From Albimonas sp051747505 (GTDB taxonomy: Bacteria > Pseudomonadota > Alphaproteobacteria > Rhodobacterales > Rhodobacteraceae): DNA of 14,067 nt. This document shows positions 7,277 to 14,067 of the stretch, one piece after another. The stretch lies in contig JBNJGE010000078.1 in NCBI GenBank assembly GCA_051747505.1, forward strand, positions 1 through 14,067, written 5' to 3'. A program made the position numbers and the translations under genes. Under the pieces are notes generated by a model. It was not told where the DNA came from and did not search any database. It worked only from the letters and a program-made list of their open reading frames with translations. The stretch's first letter is position 1. Every line of letters begins with the position of its first letter.

Positions 7277-8397
7277 TCGGGATCCTCTCGCTCTATGTCG
7301 CGCGGCGCTTTCTGGGCGCGTTCGCCTTCGCATTCATGGCGGTGCTGCTGGTGGTGCTGCTGGTGGACGTGGTCGAGCAGCTTCGCCGCGCGGCGGACAC
7401 GGAGGCCGGATTCGCGCAGGTCATGCGCCTCGCCGCCTTCCACGCGCCCGCGCTGATGCTGGAGATCCTGCCCTTCCTGACGCTGATCGCGGCGCTGGCC
7501 TGCTTCGCGCGGCTGGCGCGCAGCTCCGAGCTGGTGGTGACGCGGGCGGCGGGGGTGTCCGTCTGGCGGCTGATGGCGCCGGCGCTGGTCGCGGCCGCGC
7601 TGCTGGGGGTGGTCAGCTTCGCGGTGTTCAACCCGCTGGCCTCCGGCATGCTTCAGAGTTTCGAGCGGCTGGAGGCGCGCTGGATCAAGGACCGCACCAG
7701 CCTGCTCTCGGTCTCCGACAACGGACTGTGGCTGCGCCAGGCGGCGGGCGACGAGCAGACGGTGATCCAGGCGCGGAGGGCGAACGCCGACGGCACGCGG
7801 CTGTGGCAGGTCACCCTGTTCCGCTTCGGGACGGACGACCGGCTGGAGGGGCGCGTCGAGGCCGGGCGCGCGGTGCTGGAGCCCGGGCGCTGGGTGCTGC
7901 ACGACGTGCGGGAGTGGCGGCTGGACGAGGCGGCGCAGGAGGGCTCGGACGAGGAGAGGAAGGGGCTGCTGTGGACGGATCTCGCGCAGATGACGCTGCC
8001 CACGGATCTGACGCGCGAGCAGATCCTGGAGAGCTTCGCCTCGCCCAAGACGATCTCCTTCTGGGACCTGCCGGGCTTCATCGGATCGCTGGAGGCGGCG
8101 GGGGTGTCGGCGACGCGCCACAGGATGCACTGGCAGGCGCAGCTCGCCCAGCCGGTGCTGCTCGCCTCCATGGTGCTGATCGGGGCGGCGTTCTCCATGC
8201 GCCATGTGCGATTCGGCGGGCTGGGGCTGATGGCGCTGGGGGCGATCGCGACGGGGCTGATCTATTTCTTCCTGGCCAATGTCACGCAGGCCTTCGGAGG
8301 CTCGGGCGCGATTCCGGCGCCGCTGGCGGCCTGGATTCCGCCCGTTTCCATGGCGCTGCTGGCCATCGGCTTGCTGCTTCATCTTGAGGACGGCTAA
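7273..8397 (+). CDS. lptG: LPS export ABC transporter permease LptG
   Basis: This 374-residue protein pairs with LptF and has the same layout: membrane segments near 12-34, 62-80 and 100-122, a periplasmic jellyroll domain in the middle, and three spans in the last 75 residues. LARSSELVVTRAAGVSVWRL (81-100) is the cytoplasmic coupling loop typical of LptG. A GTG at 7273 overlaps the lptF stop (GTGA) and gives the family N-terminus, so I take it over the upstream in-frame GTG at 7210, which would extend into lptF. The overlap suggests translational coupling, fitting a 1:1 LptF:LptG complex. The stop is 55 nt before the likely lptD start, with no visible terminator between, so lptFGD is probably one transcript. 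Confidence 0.92.
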   Translation: MIGILSLYVARRFLGAFAFAFMAVLLVVLLVDVVEQLRRAADTEAGFAQVMRLAAFHAPALMLEILPFLTLIAALACFARLARSSELVVTRAAGVSVWRLMAPALVAAALLGVVSFAVFNPLASGMLQSFERLEARWIKDRTSLLSVSDNGLWLRQAAGDEQTVIQARRANADGTRLWQVTLFRFGTDDRLEGRVEAGRAVLEPGRWVLHDVREWRLDEAAQEGSDEERKGLLWTDLAQMTLPTDLTREQILESFASPKTISFWDLPGFIGSLEAAGVSATRHRMHWQAQLAQPVLLASMVLIGAAFSMRHVRFGGLGLMALGAIATGLIYFFLANVTQAFGGSGAIPAPLAAWIPPVSMALLAIGLLLHLEDG

Positions 8398-8452
8398 AGA
8401 GGGGCGACCGGCGCAAGAACCGGACCCGCGCAGCAGGGAGCTCAGCCGCCTC

Positions 8453-10675
8453 GTGATTGTCCCCCGCCCGACCCGTCTGGCCGCGCTGAGCCTTGCGGCG
8501 GCGCTCTGCGCGATGCTGGCGCCGGCGGCGGCGCAGGAGGAGGGCGAGCCGCCCCGCGGGCTGGGGGCGCTGATGCAGGCGGAGGCGGAGGGGCCGGTCA
8601 GCCTGGTCGCCGACCGGGTCAACTATCAGGTCGAGGCGGAGACGCTGATCGCGGAGGGGAACGTGGAGGTCTATTACGGGCCCCGCACCCTGACGGCGGC
8701 GCGCATCGTCTATGACCGGAAGACCAACCGCATTTCGGCCGAGGGGCCGCTGCGTCTGCGCGGGCCTGAGGGGGTCACCCTGCTGGCCGATTTCGCGGAG
8801 CTGGACCCCGATCTGCGCGACGGGCTGATCGAGGGCGCGCGGGCGGTGATGCGCCACGAGGCGAAGTTCGCCGCCCTGAGGGGCGAGCGGATCGACGGGC
8901 GCTACAACGTGCTCACCCGCGCGGTGTTCAGCCCCTGCCGGGTCTGCGCGGAGGACCCCGTGCCGCTGTGGCGCATCCGGGCCGAGCGGATCGTGCATGA
9001 CGAGGAGGCCCGGCAGGTCCACTACGAGGACGCCACCTTCGAGGTGCTGGGCGTGCCGGTGCTGTGGACGCCGTATTTCCGCCACCCGGACCCGACGCTG
9101 GAGCGGGCCTCGGGCTTCCTTCCGCCGGAATACATGCAGTCCTCGACCTTCGGGCACGCGGTCAGGCAGCCCTATTACTGGGCGATCGACGAGCATTCCG
9201 ACGCCACCTTCGCCCCCATCATGACCACCGGCGACGGGCTGCTGGCGGAGGGGGAGTATCGCCGGCGCTTCCGCTCCGGCGCGCTGAAGCTGCGGGGGTC
9301 CGTCAGCTATCAGGACTATGACGGGGAGGACCGGCTGCGCGGGCATGTCTTCGGGCAGGGGCTGTGGAACCTGACCGAGCGGGTGCAGGCGGGCTTCCAG
9401 CTGGAGCAGGCGAGCGACGACGCCTATATGCGCCGCTATGACTTCTCGGATCGCGACCGGCTGACCTCGGAGCTGTTCGTGCGGGCTTCGGATTCGCGCG
9501 GCTGGGGGGAGGTGTCGCTGGTGCGCTTCCAGTCGCTGCGCGACGACGAGCCGTTCGGCGAGATTCCCGTGGCGCTGCCGACCTTCGAGGGGCGGCGCAT
9601 CTGGACCGGGCTGCCGATGGTCGGCGGCGAGCTGGGGCTGGACGCGGCGGGCTACGCGCTCAAGCGCACGAGCGGGACGGACACGCTGCACGGCTCGGCT
9701 GGGCTGGACTGGGAGCGGAGCTGGGTCGAGGGGAGGAGCGGGGTGGAGATTACGGCCCATGCGGGCCTGCGCGCGGATGTCTGGGAGCAGGGCGACGTCG
9801 AGGGCGACCGGGCGCGGGACGAGCGCATCGCGCCGCTGGCGGCGATCGAGGCGCGCCTGCCGCTTCTGCGCCGCGACGCGGAAGGCGACGCGCTGTCGGG
9901 CCTTCTGGGCGAGGGGGGCGTGACGCATCTGCTGGAGCCCGTCGCGCAGGGCGTGATCGCCCCCTATTTCGGCGAGGCGCCGCCCAACGAGGACAGCCTG
10001 CTGGTTGAGTTCGACGAAACCAGCCTGTTCTCGCTGCGCCGGCACACGGGCTTTGACGGCTTCGAGGAGGGGCCGCGGCTCAATCTGGGCCTGCGCTACG
10101 CGCGCATCTCCGATGACGGCACACGCCTGTCGGCGGCGCTGGGGCGGGTCTACCGGCCCGAGTCGATCGACAGCTTCGTCGAGGGGACCGGGCTGAACGC
10201 GACCGAGTCCGACTTCGTCGGGGCCTGGAGCCTGCGGATGCCGGGGCGCCTGACGCTGGCCAACCGGCTGCGGGTGAGCGACGAGTTCGAGCTGGAGCGC
10301 AACGAGATATACGCCTCCGGCGCCTGGCGGGGGCTCGATTTCGCGGGCTCCTATGTCTATCTCGCCGAGGACGCGGTGAACCCGCGCGACCGGCACGAGG
10401 TGTCGGCGGAGTCGCGCTACGCGATCACGCCCAACTGGTTCGTGGGGGCGGAGCTGCAGCGCGACCTGGAAGCGGGCGAGTGGATCCGCACGCGGGGGAC
10501 GATCGGCTACGCCAACGAGTGCGTGGACGTGGCCTTCTACGCCGGGCGGCGCTTCACGGAGACGGAAGACGCCCCGGCCTCGACCTTCTACGGCGTGCGG
10601 GTCAATCTGTGGGCGCTTGGGGGCGCGCCGGGGCCCGCCGCGCCGTCCGGCGCCTGCGCGCCGCGAACCGAGTGA
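8453..10675 (+). CDS. lptD: LPS-assembly outer-membrane protein LptD
   Basis: This 740-residue protein starts at GTG 8453. It has a signal peptide with arginines at the front, a hydrophobic LAALSLAAALCAML core and a likely cut after APAAA. An LptA-like (OstA) jellyroll domain follows (about 48-150), with SLVADRVNYQVEAETLIAEG and later EVYYG. The rest is a beta-barrel rich in alternating aromatic strands, ending FYGVRVNLWAL plus a short tail. A C-x-x-C motif (C162, C165; SPCRVCAEDP) lies between jellyroll and barrel, with single cysteines at C690 (YANECVDV) and C735 in the tail. E. coli LptD uses two inter-domain disulfides, so C162/C165 to C690 is plausible. An AGGGAG lies 12 nt before the GTG, a slightly long spacing. 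The reading frame stays open back to 8279 inside lptG, but that stretch would displace the signal peptide. It inserts LPS into the outer leaflet with LptE, which is not seen here. Confidence 0.93.
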   Translation: MIVPRPTRLAALSLAAALCAMLAPAAAQEEGEPPRGLGALMQAEAEGPVSLVADRVNYQVEAETLIAEGNVEVYYGPRTLTAARIVYDRKTNRISAEGPLRLRGPEGVTLLADFAELDPDLRDGLIEGARAVMRHEAKFAALRGERIDGRYNVLTRAVFSPCRVCAEDPVPLWRIRAERIVHDEEARQVHYEDATFEVLGVPVLWTPYFRHPDPTLERASGFLPPEYMQSSTFGHAVRQPYYWAIDEHSDATFAPIMTTGDGLLAEGEYRRRFRSGALKLRGSVSYQDYDGEDRLRGHVFGQGLWNLTERVQAGFQLEQASDDAYMRRYDFSDRDRLTSELFVRASDSRGWGEVSLVRFQSLRDDEPFGEIPVALPTFEGRRIWTGLPMVGGELGLDAAGYALKRTSGTDTLHGSAGLDWERSWVEGRSGVEITAHAGLRADVWEQGDVEGDRARDERIAPLAAIEARLPLLRRDAEGDALSGLLGEGGVTHLLEPVAQGVIAPYFGEAPPNEDSLLVEFDETSLFSLRRHTGFDGFEEGPRLNLGLRYARISDDGTRLSAALGRVYRPESIDSFVEGTGLNATESDFVGAWSLRMPGRLTLANRLRVSDEFELERNEIYASGAWRGLDFAGSYVYLAEDAVNPRDRHEVSAESRYAITPNWFVGAELQRDLEAGEWIRTRGTIGYANECVDVAFYAGRRFTETEDAPASTFYGVRVNLWALGGAPGPAAPSGACAPRTE

Positions 10676-10676
10676 G

Positions 10677-10703
10677 CCGGCCCCGGCGCGCGCCCCGGGC
10701 CGG
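10677..10703 (+). repeat. hairpin between lptD and surA
   Basis: CCGGCCC (10677-10683) and GGGCCGG (10697-10703) are perfect 7-bp arms starting one base after the lptD stop codon, around a GC-only 13-nt loop that can pair further. There is no T-tract. It lies 22 nt before the surA start and could act as a message-stabilising or partial attenuation structure within the operon. Confidence 0.4.
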
Positions 10704-10725
10704 TAGGAACCGGGAAAGAGCCCGC

Positions 10726-11676
10726 ATGAGGATGCTATCGCGCAAGTTCCGCGCGCTCGGCCTGGCCGTGGCGGCCGCGCTGGCCGTGGCGGCCGCGCCG
10801 GCGCCCGCGGCGGCGCAGAGCGCGCCGGAGGCCTTCGCCCCGGCCGCCTTCGTGGACGGCCGGGCGGTGACCAATTTCGACGTGACCCAGCGCGCGCGGC
10901 TTCTGGAGTTCGCCGGCGTGACCGAGGGGCGCGACGAGGAGGCGGCGCTGCAGTCGGCGATCGACGACCGACTCAAGCGCCGGGCGGCCGAGCAGGCGGG
11001 AATCGAGATCCCCTCGGAGCGCGTGCAGGAGGGCCTCGGCCGCTTCGCCCAGGCGCAGGAGCTGTCGGGGATCGACCAGCTGCGCGCGCGGCTGCGGCGC
11101 GCGGACATCTCGCTCGACATGGTGCGGGACTATGTCGAGACCGAGCTGCTGTGGACCACGATGATCCAGCGCGAGTTCGGCCCGCGGGCGCAGGTGAGCG
11201 AGGCGGAGCTGGAGGCGGAGATCGAGACCTCGGGGCTCGACAAGCAGGTTTCCTACTCTCTGGCCGAGATCGCGCGCGCGGCGCGCGGCGGGAACCGGGC
11301 GCAGGTGATGGAGCGGATGCGCGAGATCGCCGCCGAGATCCGCGCGGGCGCGGATTTCGGAGCGATGGCCCGGCGGGCGAGCCAGTCGCCTTCGGCGCCG
11401 CGGGGCGGGCGCATCGGCTGGATGGAGGCCGAGCGGCTTCCCCCCCCGCTGCGCGCGCAGCTCGAGCGCATGTCGCCGGGCGACATTACCGACCCCTTCG
11501 CGGTGGAGGCGGGGGTGATGATCCTCTCCCTGCTCGACCGGCGGGAGGAGGCGCGCGAGCTGAGCGAAGAGGACCGCGAGCGCATCCGCCGTCGCATGAT
11601 CGACCAGCGCCTCGGCCGGCTGGCGGAGGGCCGGCTGCAGGAGCTGCGCGCGAGAGCCTATGTCGAGCGGCGCTGA
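10726..11676 (+). CDS. surA: SurA-type periplasmic chaperone / peptidylprolyl isomerase
   Basis: This 316-residue protein begins with a signal peptide: basic MRMLSRKFR, a long Ala/Val/Leu core and a likely cut after APAAA (A30). A SurA N-terminal domain follows (about 36-150), with FVDGRAVTNFDVTQRARLL at its start. One parvulin-type domain (about 174-272) has GADFGAMARRASQSPSAPRGGRIGW, the usual parvulin core, and a C-terminal helix returns (about 276-316). E. coli SurA is about 428 residues with two parvulin domains; the single domain here is common in alphaproteobacterial relatives. It likely chaperones outer-membrane proteins, with LptD, encoded just upstream, a natural client. The ATG at 10726 is preceded by GGGAAAGAG 6-7 nt upstream. 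The C-terminal codons overlap pdxA by 17 nt. The signal-peptide core contains an exact 18-bp tandem duplication. Confidence 0.85.
   Translation: MRMLSRKFRALGLAVAAALAVAAAPAPAAAQSAPEAFAPAAFVDGRAVTNFDVTQRARLLEFAGVTEGRDEEAALQSAIDDRLKRRAAEQAGIEIPSERVQEGLGRFAQAQELSGIDQLRARLRRADISLDMVRDYVETELLWTTMIQREFGPRAQVSEAELEAEIETSGLDKQVSYSLAEIARAARGGNRAQVMERMREIAAEIRAGADFGAMARRASQSPSAPRGGRIGWMEAERLPPPLRAQLERMSPGDITDPFAVEAGVMILSLLDRREEARELSEEDRERIRRRMIDQRLGRLAEGRLQELRARAYVERR
10762..10797 (+). repeat. 18-bp perfect tandem duplication in the surA signal peptide
   Basis: The unit CTGGCCGTGGCGGCCGCG occurs at 10762-10779 and again at 10780-10797 with no mismatch. It is in frame and encodes L-A-V-A-A-A twice (residues 13-24), lengthening the hydrophobic core of the signal peptide by six residues. 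Confidence 0.9.
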
Positions 11677-12649
11677 GGCCGCGCCGCTTGCGCTGAGCTG
11701 CGGGGACCCGGCGGGGATCGGGGGCGAGATCCTGGCCGCCGCGTGGCGGGCGCTGCGCGATGGGCCGCCGTTTCTGCTGGTCGGGGATGCCGGCTGGGCG
11801 GAGGCGCAGGGCCTGCCCGTGGCGCGGATCGGGCGGCCGGAGGAGGCGGCGGGCGCCTTCGCGCAGGCGCTGCCGGTGCTGCACCGGCCGCTGGCGCGGG
11901 AGGCGACGCCGGGGCGGCCGGATCCGGCCAACGCCTCGGCCGTGGTCAGCTCGATCGAGGAGGCGGTGGCGCTGGCGCAGTCCGGGCGGGCGGCGGGGGT
12001 GGTGACGCTGCCGATCGCCAAGAAGGTGCTGCAGGACGGGGCGGGCTTCGCCTTTCCCGGCCATACCGAGTTCCTGGCCGCGCTGGCGGGGGTCCGGCGG
12101 CCGGTGATGATGCTGGCGGGCCCGTCGCTGAGGGTGGTTCCGGTGACCATCCACATCCCGCTCGCCCGCGTGCCGGGCGAGTTGAGCGATGGGCTGATCC
12201 AGGAGACGATCCGCGTCGCGCGCGGGGATCTGCGGCGGTTTTTCGGGATTGCTGAGCCGCGCATCGCGGTGGCGGGGCTGAACCCCCATGCCGGCGAGGG
12301 CGGGGCGATCGGGCGCGAGGAGATCGAGGTGATCGCCCCCGCGCTGGAGCGGCTGCGCGAGGAGGGGGCGGATATCCGCGGGCCCCTGCCCGCCGACGCG
12401 ATGTTCCACGAGCGGGCGCGGAAGGGCTACGACCTGGCGGTGTGCATGTATCACGACCAGGCGCTGATCCCGCTCAAGGCGCTGGATTTCGACCGGGGGG
12501 TGAACGTGACGCTGGGGCTGCCCTTCGTGCGCACCTCGCCCGATCACGGCACGGCCTTCGACATCGCGGGGCGCGGCGTGGCCGAGCCCACGAGCCTGAT
12601 CGAGGCGATCCGGCGGGCGCGGGAGATGTCCGCGCATCTGCCGGCGTGA
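11660..12649 (+). CDS. pdxA: 4-hydroxythreonine-4-phosphate dehydrogenase
   Basis: This 329-residue protein is a full-length PdxA, which oxidises 4-phosphohydroxy-L-threonine with NAD in the DXP-dependent route to pyridoxal phosphate, in the cytoplasm. The three metal-binding histidines H165 (TIHIPL), H210 (LNPHAGEGG) and H265 (MYHDQ) sit one position before their E. coli equivalents. H135 in PGHTEF matches the substrate-contacting histidine. The early motif reads SCGDPAGIGGEI, where relatives usually have GPEI, a proline-to-glycine change. The ATG at 11660 lies inside the end of surA (17-nt overlap), with only a weak GAGAG before it, so coupling to surA translation is likely. The stop overlaps the rsmA start as GTGA. 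Confidence 0.94.
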   Translation: MSSGAEAAPLALSCGDPAGIGGEILAAAWRALRDGPPFLLVGDAGWAEAQGLPVARIGRPEEAAGAFAQALPVLHRPLAREATPGRPDPANASAVVSSIEEAVALAQSGRAAGVVTLPIAKKVLQDGAGFAFPGHTEFLAALAGVRRPVMMLAGPSLRVVPVTIHIPLARVPGELSDGLIQETIRVARGDLRRFFGIAEPRIAVAGLNPHAGEGGAIGREEIEVIAPALERLREEGADIRGPLPADAMFHERARKGYDLAVCMYHDQALIPLKALDFDRGVNVTLGLPFVRTSPDHGTAFDIAGRGVAEPTSLIEAIRRAREMSAHLPA

Positions 12650-13500
12650 GCGGCGGGGAGGCGCCGGGAGACGGGCTGCCGCCCCTGCGCGAGGTGATCG
12701 CCGCCCATGGCCTGTCGGCCCGCAAGGGGCTGGGGCAGAACTTCCTGCTGGACCTGAACCTGACGCGGCGCATCGCCCGCGCGGCCGGGCCGCTGGAGGG
12801 GCGCGAGGTTCTGGAGGTCGGGCCGGGGCCCGGCGGGCTGACGCGCGCGCTGCTGGCGGAGGGAGCCGAACGCGTGGTGGCGGTGGAGCGCGATGCGCGC
12901 TGCCTGCCTGCGCTGGCGCAGATCGCGGAGGCCTGGCCGGGGCGGCTGGAGGTGGTGGAGGGCGACGCGCTGGAAGCGGGGGCGGAGGCGCGGATGCGGC
13001 CGCCCTGGCGGATCGTCGCCAACCTTCCCTACTATGTGGGCACGGAGCTGCTGGTGCGCTGGCTGACCCCGCCCGACTGGCCGCCGGGCTGGGAAAGCCT
13101 GACGCTGATGTTCCAGCGCGAGGTCGCCGAGCGGATCACGGCGCGGCCCGGAACGAAGAGCTGGGGGCGGCTGTCGGTGCTGGCGCAGTGGCGCAGCGAG
13201 GCGCGCATCGCCTTCGAGGTGGGCCCGCGGGCCTTCACGCCGCCGCCCAAGGTGAGCTCCGCCGTGGTGGTGCTGCGCCCCCTGCCCGAGCCGCGCTTTC
13301 CCGCCGATCCGAAGACGCTGGAGCGAGTCTCCGCCGCCGCCTTCGGGCAGCGGCGCAAGATGCTGCGCCAGAGCCTGAAGAGCCTTGCGCCCGACGCCGC
13401 CGGGCTGTGCGCCCGCGCCGGCGTGCCCGAGACGCTGCGCGCGGACGCGGCGAGCCTGGAGCAGTTCTGCGCGCTCGCCCGGGCGCTGGAGGCTCAGTAG
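12646..13500 (+). CDS. rsmA: 16S rRNA (adenine1518-N6/adenine1519-N6)-dimethyltransferase
   Basis: This 284-residue protein is RsmA/KsgA, which dimethylates two adjacent adenosines in the 3' hairpin of 16S rRNA late in 30S assembly. The SAM-binding loop EVGPGPGG (57-64), the preceding KGLGQNFLLD (27-36), the catalytic NLPY (126-129) and AFTPPPKVSS (196-205) are all present and intact. The GTG at 12646 overlaps the pdxA stop (GTGA) and yields the family N-terminus PPLREVIAAHGLSARKGLGQ; the open frame continues upstream within pdxA without homology. No Shine-Dalgarno sequence is visible, so translation probably depends on coupling. Loss of this methylation gives kasugamycin resistance in known bacteria. 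Its stop codon region overlaps that of the convergent MarR gene by 7 nt. Confidence 0.95.
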   Translation: MSGGEAPGDGLPPLREVIAAHGLSARKGLGQNFLLDLNLTRRIARAAGPLEGREVLEVGPGPGGLTRALLAEGAERVVAVERDARCLPALAQIAEAWPGRLEVVEGDALEAGAEARMRPPWRIVANLPYYVGTELLVRWLTPPDWPPGWESLTLMFQREVAERITARPGTKSWGRLSVLAQWRSEARIAFEVGPRAFTPPPKVSSAVVVLRPLPEPRFPADPKTLERVSAAAFGQRRKMLRQSLKSLAPDAAGLCARAGVPETLRADAASLEQFCALARALEAQ

Positions 13501-14015
13501 ATGTAGCGGATCTGGTCCATCCAGAAACGCTCCATCCGCCTGAGGGCGGCGTTGGCGGCCGGAAGGCGGCCGTCGCCGGCGAGGTCGTCGCCGATCAGGG
13601 CGCCGGCATGGCGGTTGAAGAGCTCGGACACCGTGTCGTGGATGAACCTGCCGCGGTTCGTCAGCCGGATGCGGACGGAGCGGCGGTCCACCTCCGAGCG
13701 CTCGTGATGGAGGTAGCCGGCCTCCACCAGCTTCTTGAGATTGTAGGAGACGTTGGAGCCCTGGTAGTAGCCGCGGGTCTTGAGCTCCCCCGCCGTCACC
13801 TCGGCGTCGCCGATGTTGAACAGGAGCAGGGCCTGGACGGCGTTGATGTCCAGCAGGTTGAGCCGCTCGAACTCGTCCTTGACCACGTCGAGCAGGAGGC
13901 GGTGGAGCCGCTCCACCAGCGCGAGCAGCTCGAGATAGGACTCGCCGTAGTCGGGGGCCTCCGCCTCAGCCTCGATTCCGCCCGCCACGCGGGCCGCCTG
14001 CGCGCCCTTGGCCAT
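13494..14015 (-). CDS. MarR-family winged-helix regulator, LdtR-like
   Basis: This 173-residue protein has an all-helical dimerisation N-terminus (about 22-56), then a winged helix-turn-helix (about 57-120). The recognition helix is in QGSNVSYNLKKLVEAG (85-100) and the wing is HHERSEVDRRSVRIRLT (103-119). The D-R-R-S/x-V-R-I-x-L-T wing is typical of MarR proteins, and the GYYQGSNVSYNLKKLVE core resembles alphaproteobacterial regulators related to Liberibacter LdtR, a regulator of an L,D-transpeptidase gene. A cell-envelope target is therefore a reasonable guess, not shown here. The ATG at 14015 has an excellent AGGAGG Shine-Dalgarno sequence 7 nt upstream. Its final codons overlap the end of rsmA on the other strand (13494-13500). 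Confidence 0.85.
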   Translation of the reverse strand: MAKGAQAARVAGGIEAEAEAPDYGESYLELLALVERLHRLLLDVVKDEFERLNLLDINAVQALLLFNIGDAEVTAGELKTRGYYQGSNVSYNLKKLVEAGYLHHERSEVDRRSVRIRLTNRGRFIHDTVSELFNRHAGALIGDDLAGDGRLPAANAALRRMERFWMDQIRYIY

Positions 14016-14041
14016 GGTCGCCTCCTGAGAATGCTCGCGCT

Positions 14042-14063
14042 TTGAGGGCGAAGTTGAGGCGAA
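14042..14063. promoter_or_regulatory. direct repeat upstream of the MarR gene, candidate operator
   Basis: TTGAGGGCGAA (14042-14052) and TTGAGGCGAA (14054-14063) are near-identical copies with a 12-nt start-to-start spacing. They lie 27-48 nt upstream of the MarR start codon, where a promoter or autoregulatory site would be expected. The window ends just beyond, so the promoter cannot be judged. Confidence 0.35.
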
Positions 14064-14067
14064 AGTG

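Noticed and set aside
4415..7333. A 972-codon minus-strand open frame across pepA and lptF.
   Set aside because: It is in a different frame from pepA, overlaps the whole of lptF in antisense, and has a low-complexity RGPAH composition. It is a shadow.
8279..8452. A 58-codon upstream extension of lptD inside the end of lptG.
   Set aside because: It would bury the clear signal peptide that begins at the GTG at 8453; the added residues are arginine- and tryptophan-rich out-of-frame lptG translation.
8282..10396. A 704-codon minus-strand open frame opposite lptD.
   Set aside because: It is antisense to LptD, shows a shadow composition and has no recognisable domain.
10735..12264. A 509-codon minus-strand open frame opposite surA and pdxA.
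   Set aside because: It covers two well-supported genes in antisense; the composition is typical of a shadow.

Overview
This is an ordinary high-GC (visibly about 70% G+C) chromosomal segment of an alphaproteobacterium, most likely of the Rhodobacterales/Rhodobacteraceae type. The indications are codon use, the holC-pepA block divergent from lptF-lptG-lptD-surA-pdxA-rsmA, a YheS-like ABC-F ATPase, a TIGR02281-type aspartyl protease and an LdtR-like MarR regulator. All assignments come from reading translated sequence; no database search was possible. I saw no mobile element, CRISPR array, RNA gene, phage gene or obviously foreign base composition.

Layout. The left edge (1-281) is a relatively AT-rich intergenic region. 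It holds the first five codons of a leftward gene with a very good ribosome-binding site, a perfect 10-bp palindrome that could be a promoter or operator core, and several strong hairpins in front of the ABC-F gene. Rightward genes follow: the ABC-F ATPase (282-2150), a 54-residue single-span membrane protein with a strong Shine-Dalgarno sequence (2265-2429), and a membrane-anchored retropepsin-like aspartyl protease (2481-3062). Converging on these is a leftward cluster: pepA (start 6012), holC (chi subunit of DNA polymerase III) and a xylose-isomerase-like TIM-barrel protein of unknown substrate. A run of four strong hairpins lies between pepA and holC.

From about 6131 rightward lies an outer-membrane biogenesis operon: lptF, lptG, lptD, surA, pdxA, rsmA. 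Several junctions overlap: GTGA at lptF/lptG, 17 nt at surA/pdxA, and GTGA at pdxA/rsmA, which points to translational coupling. The lptD-surA-pdxA-rsmA order is the same as in E. coli, but there the lptFG pair lies elsewhere. LptF and LptG are the inner-membrane permease of the LPS exporter, LptD is the outer-membrane LPS translocon, and SurA is a periplasmic chaperone for outer-membrane proteins such as LptD. PdxA (vitamin B6 synthesis) and RsmA (16S rRNA dimethylation) are conserved passengers. A leftward MarR-family regulator closes the window; its stop codon overlaps that of rsmA by 7 nt.

I did not find a convincing new biological system. The items worth a second look are small: the 54-residue protein, the hairpin clusters, an in-frame 18-bp tandem duplication in the SurA signal peptide, the cysteine layout of LptD, the unassigned TIM-barrel enzyme, and a direct repeat upstream of the MarR gene.
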